Notes: generated by a model not told the origin, from the sequence alone. A stretch of 9,499 nucleotides of DNA from Nitrospinae bacterium RIFCSPLOWO2_12_FULL_45_22 (GCA_001803565.1 MHDQ01000186.1:4520-14018); one strand, 5' to 3'. Counted from the first letter of the stretch, positions 1 through 7,445 are shown. Program-made: numbers and translations.

Positions 1-1
1 C

Positions 2-205
2 TTTACCCCAGCTACTACCTCCTTGGAACTCAGTCCAGGATATGCTTTCCCCTTGACCCCATTCTTTTCTGTAACCTTACCTACAGGCTTAGCTGAGGGT
101 AGTTATCAAGCCTTTGCTGCCTTAGCCGAACCTGGCTCTGTTCAGTCAGGTTCTCCTGAGATAATGGGGGATATCAGTATCATTTCCTTCTCCTATTCTC
201 CTTAA
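2..205 (+). CDS. C-terminal end of an exported multidomain protein (5' part outside window)
   Basis: The frame is open from the left edge and ends at a TAA followed at once by TAG. The 67 visible residues align without gaps to the last 67 residues of the 1383-residue protein encoded at 2999-7150, with 49 identities by hand count. Both end in the same pattern, GDISI-x-SF-x-YSP, and share SLEL, FFSV and ALAEPGSVQ. The ATG-like internal TTG at 23 is not a credible start; the real gene begins outside the window. By analogy with the paralogue, this is the end of the last beta-sandwich-like domain of a secreted or surface protein. Its N-terminal architecture cannot be seen, so it may or may not carry beta-helix, cohesin or dockerin modules. 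Confidence is high that it is coding and paralogous, low for function. Confidence 0.88.
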   Translation, partial: FTPATTSLELSPGYAFPLTPFFSVTLPTGLAEGSYQAFAALAEPGSVQSGSPEIMGDISIISFSYSP

Positions 206-290
206 TAGTGGGGGATGTAACCTCTAAGTTAGAGAACCTTTTAATCCGGAAGAGTGAATATTTCAGAAAGTAATCTATACCCCTAAGATT
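206..290 (+). repeat. 3' flank repeat, copy 1
   Basis: The non-coding sequence after the stop codon matches the sequence after the stop of the large gene (7151-7235) with a few substitutions and single-base gaps. A 22-base block, 243-264, is identical to 7187-7208. Both copies start with a second stop, TAG. A short dyad (CTCTAA at 222-227, TTAGAG at 229-234) sits near the start; copy 2 has a different dyad at nearly the same place. The similarity fades by about 290. The simplest reading is a duplication that included the gene end and its downstream flank; a conserved 3' RNA element is the alternative. Confidence 0.75.
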
Positions 291-483
291 ACTTCACCAA
301 ATGAAAATTACTACGAGTAATATGACAGAGGGTCTCACCTATCCCTTACCAGATAAGCTAAAGAATTTATTTTATTGACAAAACACCCAATTTTCAATTC
401 CCCTCATTTCCCCTGGTTTTGCCAATGGAGTGACTACAATTTTGACTACAGCCGGTAGAGAATAAAATATAAGGGGTATGCAC

Positions 484-513
484 TTGACTCTTGTAGATGC
501 AATTTGTTATAGT
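484..513 (+). promoter_or_regulatory. Candidate sigma-70 promoter
   Basis: TTGACT (484-489) and TATAGT (508-513) each match 5 of 6 consensus bases, with an 18-base spacer. It points towards the small ORFs and the glycosyltransferase operon. It is supported only by motif match in AT-rich DNA, where chance hits are frequent. Confidence 0.35.
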
Positions 514-592
514 TGACTAATGAAAGTGCCCCAATATATTGTATATTATTACAAGTTACATGAGTGATGTGCATATGCCTTTAAAATATTTA

Positions 593-621
593 TTGACATG
601 AAATCTGGGACTTGATAAAAA
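593..621 (+). promoter_or_regulatory. Candidate sigma-70 promoter
   Basis: A perfect TTGACA (593-598) is followed after exactly 17 bases by TAAAAA (616-621, 4 of 6 consensus bases). Transcription from here would start near 628, about 90 bases before the ATG at 719 and 235 before the ATG at 862. It competes with the candidate at 484-513; both could be used or neither. Confidence 0.35.
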
Positions 622-718
622 CAAATTCCAGAGAAAAAAAACAGTATCCTTGAGAAAATCCCCCATAGAACCTAATAAACTTACCTCTTCTTGATAAGAA
701 CTATTGGAGGGAAGAAAA

Positions 719-805
719 ATGGTTAAGTCCTTCTATCTGCCCCGATTTCTTCTGAGGCCGCAGCTACTGAACCACATACCGAACACCCAATCCTTGGGTT
801 ATTGA
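719..805 (+). CDS. Small ORF of 28 codons with strong ribosome binding site
   Basis: ATG at 719 is preceded by GGAGGG (706-711) with a 7-base spacer, a near-ideal ribosome binding site. The predicted 28-residue peptide begins MVKSFYLPRFLLRPQL. Its first 16 residues match the start of the next small ORF (862-1008) at 8 of 16 positions, with four further conservative pairs. It is not strongly hydrophobic after the shared part and ends at TGA 803-805. It could be a real small peptide, an upstream leader peptide, or the remnant of a gene start whose 3' part was lost. No function is recognised. Without conservation data, the ribosome binding site and the pairing with the second ORF are the only support. 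Confidence 0.3.
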   Translation: MVKSFYLPRFLLRPQLLNHIPNTQSLGY

Positions 806-861
806 ATATTACCTGAGTTCATCACTTAGATTAATAGACAATCTTATGAAGGGGGGCAAAG

Positions 862-1008
862 ATGGGCAGAGCATTTTCCCTACCTAAACTATCCCTGAGA
901 CCTTGCCTGGCAATAGCAGTAATAATCTATCTTCCCTTTCTTATCCCTAATAATAGACTGGTTGCCCCAATCAATAGCTTGGAGTTGACCGATGCTAACT
1001 CACGGTGA
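862..1008 (+). CDS. Small hydrophobic peptide of 48 residues, overlapping the glycosyltransferase start
   Basis: ATG at 862 follows AAGGGGGG (849-856) with a 5-base spacer. The peptide starts MGRAFSLPKLSLRPCL, has basic residues followed by a hydrophobic stretch at about residues 15-28, and then a polar tail. This looks like a signal peptide or single membrane anchor. The stop (TGA 1006-1008) lies 17 bases inside the glycosyltransferase gene, whose own ribosome binding site is within this ORF, so translation of the two is probably coupled. It may be a genuine small membrane peptide, a leader peptide controlling the downstream gene, or the severed N-terminus of an exported protein. I do not recognise a family. 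Confidence 0.45.
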   Translation: MGRAFSLPKLSLRPCLAIAVIIYLPFLIPNNRLVAPINSLELTDANSR

Positions 1009-2965
1009 AATAAATTCTAAAGAGGACGAAAACCGGCATAAGCAAACAAACCTAAATAAGGTCGCGACATTTTTTTGTGGGAAAAGGATTGTATTATCAT
1101 CCATCCTGTTCTTAACTTTCGTTATTCGAGTAATTTACATCAGCCAAACTGCGGATACACTCTTTTATAAAAACCTAGTTCTGGATCAACTCTTTTATGA
1201 TGAATGGGCAAGGGAAATACTTACGGGTAATGGGGCGCGGGAAGGTGTTAACATTATGGGACCGCTATATCCCTTCTTTCTGGTTTTGATATATCGTATC
1301 TTTGGCCAAAGTTTGTATATGGTCAGGTTTATACAAATATTGATAAGCACATTCGCTTGTTTCTTAACATTTATTATTTCCCAGAAATTATTCAATCGCA
1401 CAGTAGGTATCATCTCAGCTTTAATTTTCAGTTGTTACGGGACCCTTATATATTACGATGCCCTCTTATTGGAACCCTCCCTTACAGCATGCCTGACTCT
1501 ATTAATGATTTTATCAGTATTGAAGGCTATAGAGGAAGAAAAATACCTCTATTGGGTTCTCGGGGGAGGGTGTTTGGGATTAGCAGCTTTGGCTCGGCCC
1601 AATATCTTATTATTTGCCGCTGTTATGTTGATCTGGTTTTTTTTCTCGAGAAGGAAGGCACCAGAAGGGAGACCTATTTTGTACGGGGTCAGTTTCTATC
1701 TAGGAATAATTTTAATCCTTTCCCCTATAACCTTAAAAAACTATTTGCTTACCAGAGAATTCTTATTAATAAGCTCTCAAGGTGGCATAAATTTTTACAT
1801 TGGTAATAACCCTCAGGCAAGTGGGACTTATTCTTCCATAGAGAGGGTCTCTGATACCCCGGGTAGACAATTTGTCGATGCCAAAAAGATTGCGGAAGAT
1901 ACCTTAAAGAGAAAATTAAAACCCGCTGAAGTATCAAGGTTTTGGTATTTCCAGGGTCTTGTTTTTGTAAAAGATGATCCTTGGCAGGCTTTATCACTAC
2001 TTATGAAAAAGTTTACCCTCTTTTGGAATGCCGCAGAACTTCCTTTAAATGAAGACTATGAATTCAATAAAAGATTTTCTTCCTTACTGCGGCTCCCTTT
2101 GCCCTCTTTTGGACTAATTGCCCCTTTTGCTTTATTAGGGATTGCCCTATCCCTGCCCAGTTGGAGAAAAGCAAATATGTTTATATTGCATCTTTTTATT
2201 GGTGCTTATATGCTTTCCGTCATCAATTTCTTTATAACAGCACGATACCGCTTACCCATCATACCTTTACTAATTATTTTCGCTTCCTATGCCATCTATT
2301 GGTGCTTAATAAGGGCCGGGGAGAAAAAATGGAGACAAATAGGAGCATTCATTGGATTATTCCTGATCCTTTATAAAATAGCTAACATTGAGATTCTAAA
2401 AACAGATTTTGCTAGTTCCCATATAAATCTTGGTGTCATCTATAATAAAACTGGTATGTTTGATCTAGCCATAAGGGAATTAAAAGAGGCACTCAATGAA
2501 CGTCCAGACTATGCAGAAGCCCATTACTATCTCGGTATTGTCTATTCAAACAAAGGATGGCAGGAACAGGCCATTAGAGAATATAAGCGCGCCTTAGCGA
2601 TAAAACCTAACCTGCCTGAAGTTCACAATAATCTAGGAGTGATATTTAAAGAGGAGCGTCTTATCCAGCAGGCTATAGAAGAGATCAAAGAAGCTATAGA
2701 ACTAAGGCCCGAATATCCGGAGGCTCATTATAATCTCGGGGTTGTGTATGGAGATATGAGATTATACAATGAGGCAATTAAAAAATATAAACAGGCATTA
2801 CAAATTAAACCCAATTTCCCTGAGGCCCATAACAATCTGGGAATAATTTACAGAGAGAGAGGATGGATTAGTTTGGCAGAGGAAGAATTTAAGAAGGCCC
2901 TGGCAATAAAAGCCGATTATGCCGAAGCAGCTCATAATCTCAAGATTATCTATTCCGTGAAATAA
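992..2965 (+). CDS. GT-C membrane glycosyltransferase (GT39/ArnT-like) with C-terminal TPRs
   Basis: Residues 33-52 form the first membrane helix. The following loop carries D65-Q-L-F-Y-D70-E71, the acidic motif expected after helix 1 in GT-C enzymes that use polyprenyl-phosphate sugars. About ten further hydrophobic segments run to residue 462. The family-like ARPN (201-204) and a late RYRLP (418-422) are present. From about 476 to 642 there are five TPRs with an exact 34-residue period (NLG, YLG or NLG at 479, 513, 547, 581, 615), then a short capping helix. Start: ATG 992 has GGAG at 981-984 with a 7-base spacer. The enzyme presumably moves a sugar from a lipid carrier to a protein or glycan on the outer face of the inner membrane; the TPRs would bind a partner or the acceptor. 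The 33-base gap to the next gene indicates an operon. The sugar, the acceptor and the side of the membrane on which the TPRs lie are unknown. Confidence 0.85.
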   Translation: MLTHGEINSKEDENRHKQTNLNKVATFFCGKRIVLSSILFLTFVIRVIYISQTADTLFYKNLVLDQLFYDEWAREILTGNGAREGVNIMGPLYPFFLVLIYRIFGQSLYMVRFIQILISTFACFLTFIISQKLFNRTVGIISALIFSCYGTLIYYDALLLEPSLTACLTLLMILSVLKAIEEEKYLYWVLGGGCLGLAALARPNILLFAAVMLIWFFFSRRKAPEGRPILYGVSFYLGIILILSPITLKNYLLTREFLLISSQGGINFYIGNNPQASGTYSSIERVSDTPGRQFVDAKKIAEDTLKRKLKPAEVSRFWYFQGLVFVKDDPWQALSLLMKKFTLFWNAAELPLNEDYEFNKRFSSLLRLPLPSFGLIAPFALLGIALSLPSWRKANMFILHLFIGAYMLSVINFFITARYRLPIIPLLIIFASYAIYWCLIRAGEKKWRQIGAFIGLFLILYKIANIEILKTDFASSHINLGVIYNKTGMFDLAIRELKEALNERPDYAEAHYYLGIVYSNKGWQEQAIREYKRALAIKPNLPEVHNNLGVIFKEERLIQQAIEEIKEAIELRPEYPEAHYNLGVVYGDMRLYNEAIKKYKQALQIKPNFPEAHNNLGIIYRERGWISLAEEEFKKALAIKADYAEAAHNLKIIYSVK

Positions 2966-2998
2966 AGGGCATAGCTATCTATAGCGAGGATATTACCG

Positions 2999-5900
2999 AT
3001 GTCAAAGAAAGTTCCGGTAGGGGGGCTGATTGGTTTAGCAATATCCTTATTTATTGCGAGCGGGATTTCATCGGCAGAGACCTATGTCAGTTACAATATA
3101 ACGCAAGATACTACTTGGACTGAGGAAGGAAGCCCATATATTATCATCAGGACTATCAGTGTCTACCCATCCGCAACCCTCACGATTAAACCAGGAGTAA
3201 AAATAAAGTTTGATGGCTATTACTCTCTACAGATAGGTGGTACATTAGTTGCCCAAGGTACTTCACAGAAGTATATTACCTTTACTTCCAATAAAGCAAA
3301 CCCATCCCCTGGTGATTGGGATAGAATCTATTTCTTAGACAGTAGCGAAGATGCCCGATTTGACGATGCCGGCAATTATCTCAGTGGTAGTATATTGGAA
3401 TATTGCAAAATAGAATATGGCGGCGGTTCTCGTTATGGTAATATAGGTGTAATTTACGCTGATCAGCCCGCTTCTCCGGCTATCATCCGTAATACTATCA
3501 GCAAAAATGCCAGTGATGCCGTCTATCTGCCGGGAAATTCTTCTTCTATGATCACGAGTAATGTTATCACCGACAACAGCGGACTTGGTATCTATTGTCC
3601 CGGCTCTTCTCTAAAAATTGAAAATAACACGATCTCTAATAATGCGACAGGAATTTGGGGATCAGCAAAATCCATTAGTAATAATTTTATCCATGGTAAC
3701 CGGGGAGGAGGTATCGGGATTGATGCCGATTCAACCATAACAAACAATATCATCCTCAATAATACTTACAGTGGAATCTATATATACTCCAGTACATCCA
3801 TTATCTCTGGTAATAAAGTCATTAATAATGGAGATGATGGAATTCTCGGTACCGAAAGTAACGCTCTTATCGTCAATAATTCTATCATTGGAAACAGGGG
3901 TTATGGTATTAATTGTTATAATGATAAAGTTGAAAATAATACGGTCACAAAAAATAAGGGTGGGATTAAAAATGCCCTTAAAGCCCACCTAAACAATATT
4001 TTTGATAATACGGACTATGATTATCTAAGTAGTACTTCCACCGATGTTGATGCAGCAAATAACTGGTGGGGCACTACTGATACTGCCGAAATAGATAAGC
4101 ATATCTATGACTATTGGGATAATATCACCCTGGGCAAGGTAAATTATCCCCCCATATTAGACGCACCTAACCTGGAAGCCCCACCTCTCCCCCCTACTGG
4201 ATTAAAAGCCACAGTAGAAGATAATAAGATATCCTTGACCTGGAAAAGATCTGAGCAGAACGATTTAGCGGGCTATAAAGTATATTATGATACCGATTCT
4301 GGCTACCCTTATGGCGGCAAGAATGCCGCGGAGGGAGATTCTCCTATAGATGTGGGCAATAGGATAAGCTATCAATTGACCGGTTTATCGGATGGCATAT
4401 ATTTTTTCTCTATCACGGCCTACGATACACAAGGCAACGAGAGCTGGCATTCTGATGAGGTAGAAATTAAAGTAGGGACTGGCGTAGATGCCACCCCACC
4501 ATCTGGCACCATCCTTATCAACGATGGTGCCGAGAAAACCAACTCCATCTTGGTTGATCTAACTTTATCTGCCGCTGATGAAGGGATTGGTATGGGTGAA
4601 GGGGCTCGGATGCGGTTCAGTAACGATAATAAGACATGGTCAGACCTGGAGCCTTATAGCACTACTAAGGCCGACTGGGACCTGAGGGCCTATGGTGGCA
4701 GCCCGGATGAAGGGACCAAGACCGTCTATGCCCTGTTCAGTGATGCTGCTGGCAACTGGATTACCCGGGCCGTCAGTGATACCATTGAATACATCAGTGG
4801 CATAGATACCACTCCCCCCAGTTCTACCATCACTGCCCCCGAAAACGGGGCCACGGTATCCGGTAAGGTCTATACCATCAAAGGGACCGCCACAGATGAT
4901 AAGTCCGGTGTTGATTTGATAGAAGTAAGCACCGATGGCGGGACAAGCTGGCAAAAGGCTACTGGCACCACTAACTGGCAGTATGACTGGACACTGCCTG
5001 CCGATGGTACTTATACTATTAAGTCTAGGGCCACAGATAAAGATGGCAATATAGAGACCCCCGGAGATGGGATTACGGTCATTGTAGATAACCAGGGTAT
5101 CTCTACCCCTACGGGCCTCACCGCTCAGGGTGGGGCCAAGAGCGTTAACCTATCCTGGAAGGCCAATACCGAGAGTGACCTGGCCGGATACAACCTCTAC
5201 CGGGAAATTGACCCAACGGGAAATTATACTACCAAGATAAACCAGGAACTGATAAAGACTACCAGCTATACCGATGAAGCTGTTGACCAGGGGAATACTT
5301 ACTGGTATAAGATAACGGCCGTTGATCTGTCCGGTAATGAGAGCAATAAGTCCGCAGCGGTCTCCGCTAAGGTAGGGGCCATTACCGTATGGATGCCCGA
5401 TATCAAAGGAGAGGCCGGGGACAAGGTAAGCCTGCCGATCAATGTCAGCAATGCTACCGGTGTGGGTTCTACTGCCGCCGGGATAGATATTAAGTTGAAC
5501 TATAACCCAAACCTGCTGACCCCTACCCAGGTCAGCACGACCAACCTGACCAAGGGCTTTACTCTGTATGACAATATCTCCCAGGCCACTGGTCAGCTCA
5601 ATATCAGTGGGGTGAACCGCACGGGTAGTACTATCACCGGGGAAGGATACCTGGTAGAGGTAGAGTATTCCATAAATAGAGAGGCCGTGGAAGGGGCTAC
5701 CGCCACCTTAAGCTTTGTAGAGGTCAAGCTATATGATGATGCTGCCAATTCTTTGACAGTAGATTATACTGATACTGCTACCTTTACTGTAGGGGCGGCC
5801 TATAAGCGGGGAGACCTTAATGGAGACGGTTCCGTGGATTCCGCCGATGCCCTGATAGCCATGAAGATCGCCACCGGGGAGATAGAGCCTAGTAAGGAAC

Positions 5901-7150
5901 AAAAACAAGCCGGTGATATCGATGGGAATGGGAAGATAAATACTGCCGATGCGATCCTGATCCTGCGGATGGCGGTGGGGCTTGATATACATCCCTCTTC
6001 CTCAGTAGCCAGCAATGTTATAAAGGCTCTAAAGATATTTGCCTCTAGCCATACTATAAACGTAACCATTGGAGACCATCCTGGTGAGGCGGGTTCTGCC
6101 ATTACGGTCCCCATAATAATAGATAATCTGGCAGGGGTAGCGGGGGCCGATATCCTATTAACATTTGACCCGGATATCCTTACTGCTACCGGGGCCTCTA
6201 CTACCAGCCTGAGTACTGGCTTTAATCTGCAATATAAGATTACTACTGGGGCTATAGCCATATCCATCCTCAGTACTACCGAGCTATCCGAGGGCAGCGG
6301 CGCCTTTGTCAATGTAGGCTTCCAGGTAAATCAAGGGGCCAATATTGGAGCCAGCACATCCCTTACCCTGGCACAAGCCAGTCTGTATAGCCAATACGGT
6401 AGAGACCTATCCCTAGATCATAGTGTTAAGGCTACTAATGGGAAATTCACGGTAGCTCACAGTACGCCCACTGGCTTGAAGGCCACGGTAGAAGGTAAGA
6501 CCGTGCATATCCAATGGCAGGCAAACAGCGAAGCTGATATTGATCATTACAATATCTATGTGGGGTATGCCTCCAAAGCCTATGACCTGGACGGTAGCCC
6601 ATTTAATGTAGGCAATATTACCTCTATCACTGCCCCAGATGTCCCGGATGGTACTTATTACTTGGCTCTCAGTGCCGTAAATAGTGCTGGCCAAGAGAGT
6701 AGCTTATCGGAAGAGATAAAGCTAGTGGTGGGTGCTAAACCCAGTATTACCATAAGCACTAATAAGGATAGCTATTCCCCCGGCGATACTCTTACCCTTT
6801 CCTTTGCTATCAGCAACCCCACGGCGACTACTCAGGTAGTAGATATTTTTCTTGGCATTATCGCACCAGATGGTAGTATCTACTTTTTTGACTCATCCCC
6901 CTTTCAAAGGAATTTAATCCCAGCCAAGATAGATGATCCCAGGAGCTTTATCCCAGCTAGCACTTCTTTGGAACTGAAGCCAGGATATGATTTCCCCTTG
7001 ATGCCTTTCTTCTCAGTAGCCTTACCCAGCAATCTGCCAGAGGGTACTTATCACGCCTTTGGTGCCTTGGCTGAACCCGGCTCTGTCCAGGCAGGTGCTC
7101 CTAAAATAATTGGGGATATCAGTATCACTTCCTTCGGCTATTCTCCTTAA
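2999..7150 (+). CDS. Secreted beta-helix / FN3 / cohesin-dockerin-cohesin surface protein
   Basis: The start ATG has GAGGA (2986-2990) 8 bases upstream. Residues 1-26 are a signal peptide, cleaved about after SSA-E. Residues 30-395 have the parallel beta-helix pattern: LTIKPGV and ITFTS, repeated N-x-I-x-N-N/G turns, and NNWWG at 354-358. Then follow FN3 (396-490), two Ig-like domains each starting D-x-TPPS (497-599, 603-698), FN3 (703-790), cohesin (795-931), type I dockerin (935-996), cohesin (1018-1153), FN3 (1155-1242) and a C-terminal beta domain (1246-1383). The dockerin has both calcium loops: D939, N941, D943, D950 and D973, D975, N977, D984. No catalytic residues for a polysaccharide lyase or hydrolase are evident to me, so a binding or scaffold role is more likely than enzymatic activity. 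The end is paralogous to the gene at 2-205. Codon usage shifts from AT-rich in the beta-helix to GC-rich after about 4480. Confidence 0.9.
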   Translation: MSKKVPVGGLIGLAISLFIASGISSAETYVSYNITQDTTWTEEGSPYIIIRTISVYPSATLTIKPGVKIKFDGYYSLQIGGTLVAQGTSQKYITFTSNKANPSPGDWDRIYFLDSSEDARFDDAGNYLSGSILEYCKIEYGGGSRYGNIGVIYADQPASPAIIRNTISKNASDAVYLPGNSSSMITSNVITDNSGLGIYCPGSSLKIENNTISNNATGIWGSAKSISNNFIHGNRGGGIGIDADSTITNNIILNNTYSGIYIYSSTSIISGNKVINNGDDGILGTESNALIVNNSIIGNRGYGINCYNDKVENNTVTKNKGGIKNALKAHLNNIFDNTDYDYLSSTSTDVDAANNWWGTTDTAEIDKHIYDYWDNITLGKVNYPPILDAPNLEAPPLPPTGLKATVEDNKISLTWKRSEQNDLAGYKVYYDTDSGYPYGGKNAAEGDSPIDVGNRISYQLTGLSDGIYFFSITAYDTQGNESWHSDEVEIKVGTGVDATPPSGTILINDGAEKTNSILVDLTLSAADEGIGMGEGARMRFSNDNKTWSDLEPYSTTKADWDLRAYGGSPDEGTKTVYALFSDAAGNWITRAVSDTIEYISGIDTTPPSSTITAPENGATVSGKVYTIKGTATDDKSGVDLIEVSTDGGTSWQKATGTTNWQYDWTLPADGTYTIKSRATDKDGNIETPGDGITVIVDNQGISTPTGLTAQGGAKSVNLSWKANTESDLAGYNLYREIDPTGNYTTKINQELIKTTSYTDEAVDQGNTYWYKITAVDLSGNESNKSAAVSAKVGAITVWMPDIKGEAGDKVSLPINVSNATGVGSTAAGIDIKLNYNPNLLTPTQVSTTNLTKGFTLYDNISQATGQLNISGVNRTGSTITGEGYLVEVEYSINREAVEGATATLSFVEVKLYDDAANSLTVDYTDTATFTVGAAYKRGDLNGDGSVDSADALIAMKIATGEIEPSKEQKQAGDIDGNGKINTADAILILRMAVGLDIHPSSSVASNVIKALKIFASSHTINVTIGDHPGEAGSAITVPIIIDNLAGVAGADILLTFDPDILTATGASTTSLSTGFNLQYKITTGAIAISILSTTELSEGSGAFVNVGFQVNQGANIGASTSLTLAQASLYSQYGRDLSLDHSVKATNGKFTVAHSTPTGLKATVEGKTVHIQWQANSEADIDHYNIYVGYASKAYDLDGSPFNVGNITSITAPDVPDGTYYLALSAVNSAGQESSLSEEIKLVVGAKPSITISTNKDSYSPGDTLTLSFAISNPTATTQVVDIFLGIIAPDGSIYFFDSSPFQRNLIPAKIDDPRSFIPASTSLELKPGYDFPLMPFFSVALPSNLPEGTYHAFGALAEPGSVQAGAPKIIGDISITSFGYSP

Positions 7151-7235
7151 TAGTGTTGGATGTAACCTTAGGTTAGATGGCCTTTAAATCCGGAAGAGTG
7201 AATATTTCCGGAAGAAATCCATAGTCCTAGTAGTT
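7151..7235 (+). repeat. 3' flank repeat, copy 2
   Basis: This is the partner of 206-290: it begins with the second stop TAG and includes the identical 22-base block at 7187-7208. It contains the dyad TAACCT (7163-7168) / AGGTTA (7170-7175). The match to copy 1 continues, with gaps, to about 7235. Conservation outside the reading frame supports either a segmental duplication of gene end plus flank or a selected 3' element. Confidence 0.75.
7189..7212 (+). terminator. Possible 3' hairpin after the surface-protein gene
   Basis: TCCGGAA (7189-7195) pairs perfectly with TTCCGGA (7206-7212) around a 10-base loop, 39 bases after the stop. There is no U-tract after it, so it is a poor intrinsic terminator; RNA processing or 3'-end protection is possible. 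In copy 1 the right arm is altered (TTCAGA), breaking the stem, which weakens a conserved-structure reading. Confidence 0.25.
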
Positions 7236-7445
7236 CTTTATTAGGTGTGGACTTCTTACGAGAAAGCTGCCCCCAAGGAATTAAGCAATCCATTAGGTCT
7301 ATCCCCTAATGCCGTCAGAAGGTGTGATATTTGCCCCCCACTAATTCTGCGCGGGCTTCACATTATCTTTTTGATTATTACCTACACCAGCCTTTGTAGA
7401 GATGCCAGATCTATTGTGAATTGTTGTACTGATCGAGCAAGTTAA
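7236..7445. other. Intergenic stretch, no gene seen
   Basis: A forward frame is open from 7245 to 7445, but its product (66 residues, rich in Cys, Arg and Leu) has no ribosome binding site, no recognisable pattern and begins inside the edge of the 3' repeat. I regard it as non-coding. The stretch may include decayed sequence from the duplication or insertion that placed the toxin-antitoxin pair here. Confidence 0.45.

Larger units (their letters stand above)
291..718. other. Intergenic stretch without a recognisable gene
   Basis: This AT-rich stretch has frequent stops in all forward frames and no homology I recognise. It holds two promoter-like signals, listed separately, and an imperfectly spaced direct repeat, TGACTACA at 431-438 and 443-450 (12-base period). 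No riboswitch consensus, tRNA or CRISPR structure was seen. It probably serves as the upstream regulatory region of the operon that starts at 719 or 862. Confidence 0.5.

Noticed and set aside
375-403. TTGACA at 375-380 as a third promoter
   Set aside because: The expected -10 position 16-18 bases downstream is C-rich (ATTCCC-like), with no acceptable hexamer.
840-1008. Cyclic-di-GMP type riboswitch before the glycosyltransferase
   Set aside because: Purine-rich pieces such as GGGGGGCAAAG suggested it, but the conserved paired elements and tetraloop-receptor motifs are absent; the stretch is better explained by a ribosome binding site and a small ORF.
1357-1806. 149-codon open frame on the plus strand in another phase
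   Set aside because: It overlaps the membrane helices of the glycosyltransferase, which have strong family features and a ribosome binding site. The alternative frame has no ribosome binding site and no recognisable pattern.
3100-4180. Beta-helix region as an active pectate lyase or other polysaccharide lyase
   Set aside because: The fold pattern is clear, but no cluster of catalytic Asp/Arg/Lys residues typical of known lyase families could be picked out; only a structural call is supported.
5800-6312. 170-codon open frame on the minus strand
   Set aside because: It lies wholly inside the dockerin/cohesin region of the surface-protein gene, whose forward frame has clear domain motifs. The reverse product shows no recognisable pattern; it is a shadow frame.
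7245-7445. 66-codon forward frame after the large gene
   Set aside because: No ribosome binding site, odd composition, and it begins close to the end of the 3' flank repeat. No homology recognised.
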